Translations under genes and position numbers: made by a program | Notes under the pieces: model-generated | What the model was told of the DNA's origin: nothing | The model's database searches: none | The model's input: only the letters and a program-made list of their open reading frames with translations | Part shown: positions 55,483 to 64,000 of the stretch, one piece after another | Position numbering within the stretch: the stretch's first letter is position 1 | Layout of the letters: each line of letters begins with the position of its first letter | Assembly (NCBI GenBank): GCA_965223435.1 | Contig: CBDCWQ010000022.1 | Coordinates: 310,001 to 374,000, forward strand | DNA length: 64,000 nt | Direction of reading: 5' to 3' | From: CBDCWQ01 sp965223435 | GTDB taxonomy: Bacteria > Myxococcota > Kuafuiibacteriia > Kuafuiibacteriales > Kuafuiibacteriaceae

Positions 55483-58400
55483 TCACTCCTTAAGCGGCGA
55501 TGCGGTATAGATTGCTTTCACTTCGTCGTTTGTGAGTGCCCTACCGTATAGGCGCACATCGTCGACAATGCCCTTGTACGCGTTTGAACCCACGATTGAT
55601 TGGCCGACACTGAGGTGTTTAAACAGGGTTCCCGCGTTGGAGGGCGACAGTTTCTCGGTCTGTTGTTCGATGCCGTTGACGTAATTCCTCAAGAATCGTC
55701 CGTCGTACCGCACCGCCAAATTCACCCAGCGCGTGGTACCTAAGTCTTCAAGCCGTCCGTGTTGACCGAAGTACAGGCTGTGCGCTCGCGCGTTGATGCG
55801 ATACACGTCGATCCCTTTTTGGTCTACACCTTCGTTGTCGTTGAAGGTTGTCTCGAATCGAATTTGATTGTCCCACTCGAGCATGTACATCAGGCGCCGT
55901 TCAGTCAGGGCCCACTTTGTATTTGTTGCTTTGGCCCAAAACGAAATCGTGTACCGCGGAAGTTCGGCGGCGAAATCGTCTTTGAATCGAAACCTCACAC
56001 CACCAAGGCCTCCGCCGAGTTGAAGGGCATGGTTGCCATCCACTCCGGTGGCGACCAGCGCGGGCTGGCCGACGATGGTTCCCTGTCGCCCATTCTCGCT
56101 AAGGTCGGGTATGGTTGCGTCTTCTTGGCGGTCGAAACTCCAGTGTACAAGAAGTTCTTCGTTCAAATCCGGGGTGACGCGAACGTGTACTTGGTCGCGT
56201 GTGATGGCACCGCCAACGGTGGCCGCGAGCTCAAAAATGTACTCTCCGGCCTGAGGGAGATCAACAAAAGTTGATGCCAACGATGGGCTTCGGATGACGG
56301 CGGTTTTGGTTGGGGTGAGATCTGTCCACTCGAGAACCACGTCGGTGGCGGGGTCGATTCCGTACGGGACGAACACAAAACCGCGCAAGTTCAGCCGGGT
56401 TGCTCCGTTTGACGCCCTGCCCACCATCCGGTTCTCGCCGGCGTCCACAAACACCTTGGTTTGGTCTGGATATGATTCGCTCTTGTTTTTAACAAATACC
56501 ACGTGTTCTTGATAGATTGCGCCCATGTTGTGCCGGTCGGTTCGTCGAATGACGTAGCGTCCCGGATGGTGGAATCTGAGCGCCTGCGACTTTTCGTTTC
56601 GGGGGAGCATGAAGTTCACGCCCGCGTGCCCATAGGCCATTGTCCAGCGGCCTTGTGCGCCTTGCGGTGTACTTTGGTCTTCTAGGATAAGCTCTGCGAT
56701 GCCGGCGCTTTCACCATGTTTACTGTCATCGAGCGTAAGTTTTTCAATGTTCGCCATGGGTACCACAGACCGACTCGGAAGGACCTCGATTTGGACAAAA
56801 ACGGACTCTTGAACCCCGTCGCCTTTTGCGGTGAGCGCAAGTACGTATTTGCCCACGGTCCGCAAGGTGGCCGATGTTTGGGCCTTGTTCGGGAACTCAA
56901 ACTCTGGTGGGACCCCAGGGTGTTCCTTCGTTGTCCACTGGACGGATAGGTTTGGTATGGTCTTGTCTAGAACTGTACCATGAAGGTCAACCAAGGCTTC
57001 GCCTTCCGGGTCTAGTGCGATCTGCATCGTGTCGCGTTCGACTCGGATGATACGCGGACCAGGTCCGACGATAATTCGATGGGTCTCGGCCACTGCTTTG
57101 TTGCCTACTTGGGCTTCAACCTTGAGATGGTACTCGCCGGGCGTATGAATTCGGAGCTTGGTATCTAGGCTCTTTGGGTTCAGCACTTCGATTCCGTTTT
57201 CAGGGCCAGACGCGACGGTCCAGGCGACCTCAGCTTCCGGTGGAAGCGTCGACAGACTCCCGACTCGTCCGGACAGCGTTTCTGTCGCGAAGCCGTCTGT
57301 GTTGGACGCCGCAGCGTAAAGATGGGTCTTTTGGAGCGTGCCATCGGGTTGCACGGCAGGGAGAAGAGCTTCGAGGACGAAGGCCGTGAGATAGGGGTCG
57401 TCTTTCCAGCTGCCGTTCATTTTTTGTGTCTTTCGGAGCCATGCTTTTGCCAAAGCCAAACGCTGAGGGCCCAAGTTGAGGGCCAATACCGCGGCAGCGG
57501 TATCCATGATATTGCCCCCAAAGGAGCCACAGAGATCCGAGCTTGTTTCGAGGTTCTGCCTTCCTTGTGCCCAGGCTGCTGCTTCGAGAGTGGCACCGGG
57601 CACGTAGTTTCTGAGCGTTTGGGTAAGAAGTGACGTCGCGTACACGCTGCGAATCGACTTTGCGCCCCATCCAAATCCATTTTTGGAGCCCACGGTGTTG
57701 ATGATTCGCCATGGGCCTGCCAACGGGAGCCCCATCTTGAGATCGATTCCCTCCGGGATGGTAAGAAGATGGGCGTTTGATGAATCGAAGTCGGCTCGAA
57801 TCAGCTCTTCAAGACCGCGTGCGGTGTTCACTGCGTCTGGTAGGCTTTTGGGGTCAACCCCGAACCCGAGTATCCGTTCTTCTTGGAAGGATGCCCTGCC
57901 CAGTAGACGTATGCTGAGCGCATCGGTGTTGATGCCATGGGCGCGGAGCGCCGCTATCTTGTGTGTTAGGCTATCCGTGTCTTCGGCACGCTGACTCCTT
58001 AGGAATGACAGCGCCCGTCTACTGCCCAGACTTTTGTCCTTAAGTTTCGCCATAGCCTTCAAAACCTGACTGGTTGCAATGAGGCGCATGCCCGGGCTCC
58101 CCCAGTGTCCGGTTTTGTCTTGGGTCGCCTTCAGCCAGGCCAAGGCCCGTTTTTGGGCATCACCCGACTTGTGTTGGGCGTGTGGGGGGAGGTCGATGGG
58201 TATCAGCGGACTTAGGATGGTTTCTTGTCCGTCCTGGACGGCCGCCAAGCCGTACCAGGTCGTCAAGCCTCCCGCGAAAATGGTCTGGGTCCCTTGGAGG
58301 GGTGAGCCGGAGTCGGACCCACCGCTGAGTGGATTTGCTAGCCGGACGATGTGTGCTCTTAGAACGCGTGGTGCAGGATAGCCCCCTTGACGGCTGTCTT

Positions 58401-61395
58401 CGAGCAGTTTCCGGTCATGAGGGGTGAGGGCTTGGTAAACGTGGTAGGTGGCATCCTCGGTGTTTGTTGCCTTCCACCGGAACTCTACTTTTCGATGACC
58501 GCCCGCTTCGCTAAGGACCGCGCTAAACTGTGGGCTTTCAAGAGTTCGAGGGTGATGAAACAGATAGACTTTCTTTCGTATGGGCTCACGATTGCCGGCA
58601 CCATCGACCGCAAAGAACTGAAAAATGGTATCTTGGGTGAACTCCAAAGTGAATGGCGTCTTGGCCTTCACCGTTTGGAGCTTCGTATTGGGCGCCCCTA
58701 TGGCCGGCGGATACCCATCCGTCGAGTAGTAGATCTGTCCGTTTTCGCTCGACTGGACATTGACCGTCAAAGACTCACGGTGAATGGTCGCTGAGTCACG
58801 GCTTACGCTCGTCACCGGGGAGGTGGCGTCAACGCGGAAGGACAACATCCGCTGAGTCTTTATGCCCGTTTGGTCTTCAATCGTCAGTGTGTACCGGTGA
58901 TCGCCGTGTACGGCGTTGTCGATATTGAGCTCGATGCTATTTGGCAGGACGCGGGCTCGGCTTGTCAGGTCGTTTCCGTGTTCATCTACAAGTAGAACGG
59001 ACTTCGGCTTCGATGGAAGATCATCGACATACACGCCGATGACCTGAAGCGGGCGCCCGACAGTTGCCACGGTTGTCCCTTGAAAGGGGAAGCTTGCGAT
59101 AATCGTAGGGGGTTTTGGGGTTTCGGATGGTGTGGAGAGATCTTGCACCTTAAAGCGACAGGTTTGCCTTTGTGGAGGGCACACCGCGCTCGTACCACTG
59201 CAGATCTCAGGCTCGTCTTGGCATTGACCGACGGCGGGTTGACACACCTTGCCCGCAAGATGGAACTGGCAGCTTTTCAAGTCACAGCAGTTTCCTTTTT
59301 CACACTGCTCCCATGAATCAAGGATTCCGTTGCCGCAGGATGGTAGAACTTGGACAACAATAGATGTTTTGGCAGTGTATCCGTCTGTTCCTACAACCTC
59401 CACTCCGATCGTATAGTCTCCCGGTGGATGCGTTTCGCCCGGAGTCCATTTCAGGCGAGCGCGGTGCGTCCCTGTTTCTTCCAGGTACGCGCCCTCTGGG
59501 GATTCGTTGATGCTCATGGAAAGTTGTTTGGCGTCGGTGAGCTCCGGAACCTTCACTTGCTCGAGAGGTTCCAGTTCTACGAGGAGTGGCTGCCCACGAA
59601 TGGTTGTTTGAGGGGCGACGCTCCAGGTTTCATCGACTTTGACTTCGATCTCAAGGGTATGCTGTCGCTCTTCTCCAGAGAGATTGTGGACCGCCTTCAG
59701 TCGAATGGAGTGGGTACCTTCGGTGGCATTTGCACCAGGCGTCCATTGAACCTCGGCGGTTGTTGGGCCCGTCTTGACAATAGAGACTCCAGTCGGCGCG
59801 TCGACCAGCAAAAACCGAAGATCGCCGGCCGCTTCCGAATGGACGCTCAGTGGAACTTTGGTCTGGCGACCCCTGAGCGCCACTACGGCCCCTACGGGAT
59901 CAAAGTGCATTGAATGGTCGCGGTGGTGAAGGAACAGAGCTCCATCGCTGTACGTGACTACGGCTCGGTCTTGGGATAGGAGTATTTTTGTACCGAGGCC
60001 CGACGCCGTTTTGGTCGATAGGTTGACAACCCGAAGCGGGGCTTCGGGTGAGCCGCCGCTCCCAATGCGGTAAGCATCGACGGCCCCTCGAGTGGCCCCT
60101 GCCTTGGGGATCCCCACCAACAAGTGCTCCTGGTTCGCTGCGACCGCTCCGCCGAACTTTGCGTTGGAGGCGAGAGCAGATGTGCCTGGCTCGATGGTTT
60201 CCACACTCCAAGTGTCTGGTTCTTTACTGGCATCGATAGCGTACCGGAAAACCAAGTTCTGTTTTGGGTCACCGATGAACGCTGAATCTTCTGACAGGGC
60301 CATGGACAGCCCAGAGCCCTGATCTCCCAAAAGGTATGCATCGTACGGAGCAGGACGGGTGAGCACCGTCGCTTTTTGGGCCCACAGTTTATCCGCGCCG
60401 CGATGAAACACAACGATTGCCCCAGCCTGTTTACGTACGTTCGTCGTTTTCGGATTGTGGCGATTGGGGGCTCTTGCCAGAAGCCAATCACCTCTAAGGG
60501 CGATTCGATCCGCAAACCCAACGCCGAGGTTCGTTCCGGCAAAAGTTTGCTGTGGTTCGTGTGAAGCATTCTCGGTTGTGGGTGCGGTCCCCCATTTTCC
60601 ATCGGCGCCCCTTCGATAAATGTATAGTGTGCCGGAATCTGGCGCGGCTTCTCCGACCGCCAACGTCGTTCCGTCAAGGGCTAGGCTGGCGCCAAACTGG
60701 TAAGCGTTTTTGGTATATAGTTTTTGTACGAGGCCCCATCCGCTTTCTGTTGATCTCTTGTAGACATAGACGGCTGGATTATTCGATGGGGAGGCGACGG
60801 CCGCAGTGTCATCGAAGATGGCCACCTTTGTCCCGAAGCTTTGGTCTCGCCAACCATCCGGGGCAACAAGGGTCTGCTCAACAACCCATTGGTTGTTCTT
60901 CAGCGTGTAGACCGTAACCGTACGCGGGTTCTTGATATCGTGCGGGCCACTGACGATCGCCCGAGTGAGTCCGTCTCCTGAGATCGTTAGGGCGGCATCG
61001 CCGCCACTGATCTCAACAGCAAAGTCCTGAAACCAAGCTTTTTTAGAAGCCGTGGCCGCCTCTGCATGGTCTTGTCTGGCCTGTGTGGTCTCAATATTTG
61101 AGGTACACGCGAAGACCGCCAGCGAAGCCAGCATAAAGAAGGGCAAGGTCCTCAGGTGATGTTTTCGAACGTGCCGAAACGGACCGAATACAGACGCACT
61201 CTGAGAGGACGCAGTCGCGTGACGAACATAGCCCTGGCTCTTCGCTTTCCTGAGCGCGCCGGCCCACGTTTTTGAAAACGTACGCGGATCACTTTCTATG
61301 ACATTCTTGGCGCGCTCGTCCAATGCCTTGACATAAGCAGCCTCCGGTTTGATAATTAAGGCGTATACGTTTTTCTTGATGCAGTTCTTCGCCAT
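55483..61395 (-). CDS. Giant mosaic surface lipoprotein (FG-GAP, Ig-like, disintegrin-like, LamG)
   Basis: The 1970-residue product has a lipobox (LASLAVFAC, Cys97) unusually far from the start, so the first about 80 residues may not be translated, though no better start is visible. Likely segments: FG-GAP/propeller-like repeats (about 115-510), Ig-like domains (about 530-680), a Cys-rich disintegrin-like module (about 686-748; CGNGILDSWEQCEKGNCCD), a chitobiase-C-like stretch (about 890-950), prenyltransferase-type helical repeats (about 1120-1390; RALAWLKATQDKTGHWGS), more Ig/PKD-like regions, and a C-terminal LamG domain (about 1755-1965; HWSFDRQEDATIPDLSENGR). It suggests surface binding or adhesion. 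It lies 47 bases before the RHS-lipase gene and is probably cotranscribed. Confidence 0.85.
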   Translation of the reverse strand: MAKNCIKKNVYALIIKPEAAYVKALDERAKNVIESDPRTFSKTWAGALRKAKSQGYVRHATASSQSASVFGPFRHVRKHHLRTLPFFMLASLAVFACTSNIETTQARQDHAEAATASKKAWFQDFAVEISGGDAALTISGDGLTRAIVSGPHDIKNPRTVTVYTLKNNQWVVEQTLVAPDGWRDQSFGTKVAIFDDTAAVASPSNNPAVYVYKRSTESGWGLVQKLYTKNAYQFGASLALDGTTLAVGEAAPDSGTLYIYRRGADGKWGTAPTTENASHEPQQTFAGTNLGVGFADRIALRGDWLLARAPNRHNPKTTNVRKQAGAIVVFHRGADKLWAQKATVLTRPAPYDAYLLGDQGSGLSMALSEDSAFIGDPKQNLVFRYAIDASKEPDTWSVETIEPGTSALASNAKFGGAVAANQEHLLVGIPKAGATRGAVDAYRIGSGGSPEAPLRVVNLSTKTASGLGTKILLSQDRAVVTYSDGALFLHHRDHSMHFDPVGAVVALRGRQTKVPLSVHSEAAGDLRFLLVDAPTGVSIVKTGPTTAEVQWTPGANATEGTHSIRLKAVHNLSGEERQHTLEIEVKVDETWSVAPQTTIRGQPLLVELEPLEQVKVPELTDAKQLSMSINESPEGAYLEETGTHRARLKWTPGETHPPGDYTIGVEVVGTDGYTAKTSIVVQVLPSCGNGILDSWEQCEKGNCCDLKSCQFHLAGKVCQPAVGQCQDEPEICSGTSAVCPPQRQTCRFKVQDLSTPSETPKPPTIIASFPFQGTTVATVGRPLQVIGVYVDDLPSKPKSVLLVDEHGNDLTSRARVLPNSIELNIDNAVHGDHRYTLTIEDQTGIKTQRMLSFRVDATSPVTSVSRDSATIHRESLTVNVQSSENGQIYYSTDGYPPAIGAPNTKLQTVKAKTPFTLEFTQDTIFQFFAVDGAGNREPIRKKVYLFHHPRTLESPQFSAVLSEAGGHRKVEFRWKATNTEDATYHVYQALTPHDRKLLEDSRQGGYPAPRVLRAHIVRLANPLSGGSDSGSPLQGTQTIFAGGLTTWYGLAAVQDGQETILSPLIPIDLPPHAQHKSGDAQKRALAWLKATQDKTGHWGSPGMRLIATSQVLKAMAKLKDKSLGSRRALSFLRSQRAEDTDSLTHKIAALRAHGINTDALSIRLLGRASFQEERILGFGVDPKSLPDAVNTARGLEELIRADFDSSNAHLLTIPEGIDLKMGLPLAGPWRIINTVGSKNGFGWGAKSIRSVYATSLLTQTLRNYVPGATLEAAAWAQGRQNLETSSDLCGSFGGNIMDTAAAVLALNLGPQRLALAKAWLRKTQKMNGSWKDDPYLTAFVLEALLPAVQPDGTLQKTHLYAAASNTDGFATETLSGRVGSLSTLPPEAEVAWTVASGPENGIEVLNPKSLDTKLRIHTPGEYHLKVEAQVGNKAVAETHRIIVGPGPRIIRVERDTMQIALDPEGEALVDLHGTVLDKTIPNLSVQWTTKEHPGVPPEFEFPNKAQTSATLRTVGKYVLALTAKGDGVQESVFVQIEVLPSRSVVPMANIEKLTLDDSKHGESAGIAELILEDQSTPQGAQGRWTMAYGHAGVNFMLPRNEKSQALRFHHPGRYVIRRTDRHNMGAIYQEHVVFVKNKSESYPDQTKVFVDAGENRMVGRASNGATRLNLRGFVFVPYGIDPATDVVLEWTDLTPTKTAVIRSPSLASTFVDLPQAGEYIFELAATVGGAITRDQVHVRVTPDLNEELLVHWSFDRQEDATIPDLSENGRQGTIVGQPALVATGVDGNHALQLGGGLGGVRFRFKDDFAAELPRYTISFWAKATNTKWALTERRLMYMLEWDNQIRFETTFNDNEGVDQKGIDVYRINARAHSLYFGQHGRLEDLGTTRWVNLAVRYDGRFLRNYVNGIEQQTEKLSPSNAGTLFKHLSVGQSIVGSNAYKGIVDDVRLYGRALTNDEVKAIYTASPLKE

Positions 61396-61887
61396 GCTGG
61401 GCGGTCTTCAATGCAGTTTGCGTTCCACTACGCTGGAAGAGCGTGCGCCCGAATAGTTTTCGCCGCTTTGATCGCGAGCATATTTTGGGCTGTGTACGCT
61501 AAGCACAACAATTGATGTCTAATGCGGACGTCACAGGAACGGGACGGCTGGCGCACGGACGTTTTCAGTCCACCTTTTGTTGACACTTTAGCCGCGCTAC
61601 TTCACTGAGGTCTCGCAGCGGCAAAAAGGGCCGGAGAATACGAAAATCCGTACCAACTTGTCGGTGGACCTCCAGGTAGTGCCTTGATGATGAGTCCGCT
61701 CCTTATTCATGCTTCGAAGAAGCTTTCGAGCAGTTCTAGGCGCCGAGTGTTGCACCATCTGTTCGGGCCGGCACAACCCGCGTTCCCTGTAGAATGGTTC
61801 CGTTGGTAAACGAAGCTATTCCTAAAGTTCGATCGGCTGGCAACCGTGGATAGCCATACACGTTTCAAACGGGCACGCGTTTCGAAG
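61396..61887. other. Intergenic region upstream of the giant lipoprotein gene
   Basis: About 490 bases hold no convincing gene; an open frame at 61707-61904 lacks protein-like composition and overlaps the next gene. The region carries a possible promoter for the giant lipoprotein operon and small inverted repeats (GCGT/ACGC around 61424-61437). Confidence 0.4.
61480..61508 (-). promoter_or_regulatory. Possible sigma-70 promoter for the giant lipoprotein-RHS operon
   Basis: On the minus strand TTGTGC (61508-61503) and AAATAT (61485-61480) are separated by exactly 17 bases. The transcript would start about 75-80 bases before the giant lipoprotein ATG. Found by eye only. Confidence 0.35.
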
Positions 61888-62745
61888 CTACCATCTCGGT
61901 GCACGGAGAAGGCCAGAACTTCTACGAAGGAGAAAGAAGATGAAGAGACTCAGGAGGATGAAAAGAGTTGCGTTTGCCGATCCTTGTTGAAGAGGTAAAC
62001 AACGGCAACCGCCGATTTCATCCGGCGGTTGGTAGCTTAGCTTTGAGCACTGCGAGCTCCCGACGGAATTGTGGGCACAGACTTCTATTTCTACTTCAAC
62101 GCCCGGATCGAGATGAAGTAGTTCTTTCTTTGAAGCCGATTGTGTTTCGCCATTCCATCGATACGGGATGTTAGTCGATACATGGGTGCCAACCTTCACC
62201 GAATAGTATGTTTCTCCCACGATGTTCTCAGGACCGTCCCAAGCCAACATGACTCTCCAAAAATCGGCAAATGGTCCGCAACTGTCTGTATCACCTTCTT
62301 TGAATTCGGCGGATGTGACGCGGAGGTTTGATGGTTTGGAAGGAATTTCTATGGACTCGTTTTCACCGGTTTCGAACATGAAACTTTCTGACCACCCGTA
62401 TTGATGGTCATGGGGCCAAGACATATCTACTTCGAATTGTGTGTTCGCTGGCAACTCCGCGTCAGGTTTGAACACGAAGCGACCCGGTACCCTGCCCGAC
62501 CGCATGAGACTCCCCTTAAACCCGCGACCGTCGGTTGATGTTAATACGAGCTCCAGCTGGCTCAATCCGATTGGATTCGGGTAAGCGAAAGAGAACGACA
62601 GGTTCGTGGGCTGGTTGGTGGCTCCGTTGAAGGGATAAAACTGTGCCGGCGCCAAGGGTAGAGGACTGCAGGGCATCGCAGTCTTGGCGGCCCCTACGGT
62701 AAATGTGCCAACGATCGCGGATAATATCCATCGGGTGTAACTCAT
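61888..62745 (-). CDS. Secreted protein with Ig-like domain and MYXO-CTERM-like tail
   Basis: The protein of about 285 residues has a signal peptide (MSYTRWILSAIVGTFTVGAA), a Big_5-type Ig-like domain (about 30-125; YPFNGATNQPTNLSFSFAYP) and a second beta-rich region with fibronectin-like features (about 135-245). It ends with CRC, a hydrophobic stretch (ATLFILLSLFIFFLL) and RRSSGLLRAPR. This Cys/hydrophobic/Arg tail resembles the MYXO-CTERM sorting signal used for surface display in myxobacteria. ATG 62745 has GAGGAG at 6 bases; the frame extends to 62862. Confidence 0.8.
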   Translation of the reverse strand: MSYTRWILSAIVGTFTVGAAKTAMPCSPLPLAPAQFYPFNGATNQPTNLSFSFAYPNPIGLSQLELVLTSTDGRGFKGSLMRSGRVPGRFVFKPDAELPANTQFEVDMSWPHDHQYGWSESFMFETGENESIEIPSKPSNLRVTSAEFKEGDTDSCGPFADFWRVMLAWDGPENIVGETYYSVKVGTHVSTNIPYRWNGETQSASKKELLHLDPGVEVEIEVCAHNSVGSSQCSKLSYQPPDEIGGCRCLPLQQGSANATLFILLSLFIFFLLRRSSGLLRAPRW

Positions 62746-63234
62746 GCGTGTCTCCTCATACGAAGAATAACAGCAATCACTGTGCCACACGTGCTCTCCT
62801 CGGAGGCAAGTGTTTATCGGCCAACACGATGCCGGTTTTTTGAGGGGGTGACGAATTTCCAAGGTTGTTCTCCTTGTTGGTATCGCAAGTATTCATGGAG
62901 TACTGGGCACGCGCCGCAACCGCAAGCTCAGTTTATCCAGGCCAGGCTTGATGACCGGCAACATCGGCCACAAACTTGAATGCTTATCGTACGCACTACC
63001 ATTTCTGATTGGACTCCGAGCACCCTATGGAACTGACCGCAGGCAGGTCAAAACAGGAGCACTTACGGCTGTTTGCAATTTTATTTGCTCATATTAAGCT
63101 TTGGGCGTGTTGATCTTATTGTTGGCCTAAAGAAGCCTATGAACCTATTGGACCCGTGGAGAGCCATGCACACATTCGCGATGAAACCCGGCCAGATGAA
63201 GCGTGAGCGCTGAAGGAGATGGCGCATGGATCGA
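62746..63234. other. Intergenic region between two minus-strand surface-type genes
   Basis: About 490 bases hold no convincing open frame. The left end carries the ribosome binding site of the MYXO-CTERM-like gene. No RNA gene, repeat or strong promoter is recognised by eye. Confidence 0.4.
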
Positions 63235-64000
63235 CTATCGGACGACGATGGGCTCTTCTTCGCCCGGTTTTGATGGCTCTACTACTTTCTTTGCGGGCCT
63301 CGGGATGCGTTTTGAAAGGCTATCGAACAAATCCCTGATCGAATCGGACAGTCCACCAAAGTAGCCCCCTCCTCCTCCTCCGCCGCCGCCGTACTTGCCA
63401 TTATGGCGTCTGCGGGTCACGATGAACTCAAACATCTTGCCAGAAAACATGTCCACCTCGACGCGGTAGGTCCCGATTCCATGTATGGCGCGCATCTTAC
63501 GCACGAACTCGCGATGCGTTCCGGTGTAAAGGGCTTCTAGCTGAGCGCGGCTCAACCGCTCGACGACCTCCTTCTCGTATTCGTCGGCGAAGGCGAGCTT
63601 GTATTCGGACGTGATCACAAAGTTCCCGGTCGCCGGATCGCGTATGATCTCTGGCCATGATGCAGTGCGGTTCATCCGGCTGGCCCGCCGATCGCTCCAG
63701 CCATATAGGGACTTGAGTTCGGCCTTTCGAGCGACCTCAAACTGGATGAGTCGGTGGTAGGCGGCGACAGCAAACTGCCGTTTGTCGATTGGCTTGTTGC
63801 GCCCTTCGGGGTATTTTGAGAAGTATCGACCGCGTATGTCGTTCAGGTAAATGTCTAGATCGACGGTGGTCGTCAAGCCGAGATTTGGAGGAAGGATGAT
63901 GCCCTCCGAGTCCTTCACCTTGGTCTGCTTTCTCAGGATCTCGAGGCAACCGAGCAAGTCTTTGGTGCACGCGTAGAGAATCCAGCCGCGACCGGGTTCG
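63235..64000 (-). CDS. Unknown protein with polyglycine tract (5' end beyond the window)
   Basis: The frame is open to the right edge of the window, so only the C-terminal about 254 residues are seen. It begins EPGRGWILYACTKDLLGCLE, continues with charged helical segments (KRQFAVAAYHRLIQFEVARK; EYEKEVVERLSRAQLEALYT) and a beta segment (GIGTYRVEVDMFSGKMFEFI), then a run of nine glycines (YGGGGGGGGGYFGG) and a basic/acidic tail ending EEEPIVVR. The family is not recognised. The glycine tract is coded by a GGN run at about 63370-63396. Confidence 0.6.
   Translation of the reverse strand, partial: EPGRGWILYACTKDLLGCLEILRKQTKVKDSEGIILPPNLGLTTTVDLDIYLNDIRGRYFSKYPEGRNKPIDKRQFAVAAYHRLIQFEVARKAELKSLYGWSDRRASRMNRTASWPEIIRDPATGNFVITSEYKLAFADEYEKEVVERLSRAQLEALYTGTHREFVRKMRAIHGIGTYRVEVDMFSGKMFEFIVTRRRHNGKYGGGGGGGGGYFGGLSDSIRDLFDSLSKRIPRPAKKVVEPSKPGEEEPIVVR

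Noticed and set aside
61707..61904. Minus-strand frame of 65 codons
   Set aside because: It overlaps the end of the MYXO-CTERM-like gene, has no ribosome binding site and no protein-like pattern.
1..64000. Prophage, insertion sequence or integrase
   Set aside because: No transposase, integrase or phage structural motif was recognised in any plausible frame; the 27.6-30.4 kb island shows no flanking tRNA or direct repeats that I could find by eye.

Overview
The window reads as chromosome of a Gram-negative bacterium of the Myxococcota/deltaproteobacterial type. Grounds: many FHA, Ser/Thr-kinase and zinc-ribbon signalling proteins; several lipoproteins; a Cys-rich/hydrophobic/Arg C-terminal tail like the MYXO-CTERM sorting signal; a full envelope set (YajC-SecD-SecF, ExbB-ExbD, FtsX with an EnvC-like partner, CtpA); and huge secreted lipoproteins. 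The species cannot be named from sequence alone. No phage, insertion sequence or CRISPR array was seen. Coding density is high and most genes are on the minus strand.

Layout. 1-2.7 kb: a Ser/Thr kinase (cut by the window start) and an FHA-GAF-class III cyclase, both with N-terminal zinc ribbons. 3-5.6 kb: a PlsB-type glycerol-3-phosphate acyltransferase interrupted by two indels that together restore frame. 5.7-14.4 kb: a glutaredoxin/TlpA fusion, a DUF4388-type protein, a dnaJ-small membrane protein-exbB-exbD operon, an amidohydrolase lipoprotein, a four-CBS protein and a lipoprotein followed by a compound hairpin. 14.5-20.5 kb: yajC-secD-secF-recJ-queE. 20.8-27.5 kb: an ammonium transporter-histidine kinase fusion, coupled to a response regulator with GGDEF and EAL domains and then a GH57/DUF3536 glycosidase.

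27.6-30.4 kb is an accessory island of unknown genes. It holds a compact three-gene minus-strand operon (TIGR04255-like protein, a GWDSYGA-motif protein, an RPSSAAF-motif protein), the best candidate here for an undescribed system. 30.6-44.4 kb returns to core genes: TerC, FumC, a possible beta-barrel, an orphan NuoL, RNase P RNA, a coiled-coil zinc-ribbon protein, tRNA-Ile(CAU), a double-FHA protein coupled to PdxA, CtpA, a degenerate LytM/EnvC-like protein and FtsX. 44.5-47.2 kb: a small Cys-rich lipoprotein, an aminotransferase and phosphatidylserine synthase.

47.2-61.4 kb is a 14-kb pair of giant lipoprotein genes. The first combines FG-GAP-like, Ig-like, disintegrin-like, prenyltransferase-repeat-like and LamG-like segments. 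The second is an RHS/YD-repeat protein ending in a class 3 lipase with a visible Ser-Asp-His triad and no obvious adjacent immunity gene. The window ends with a MYXO-CTERM-like surface protein and a truncated protein of unknown function with a polyglycine tract.

Functionally the window mixes envelope biogenesis and protein export, signal transduction (phospho-Thr/FHA, cyclic nucleotide, ammonium to c-di-GMP) and large surface proteins. All domain assignments rest on reading motifs by eye; no database search was run.
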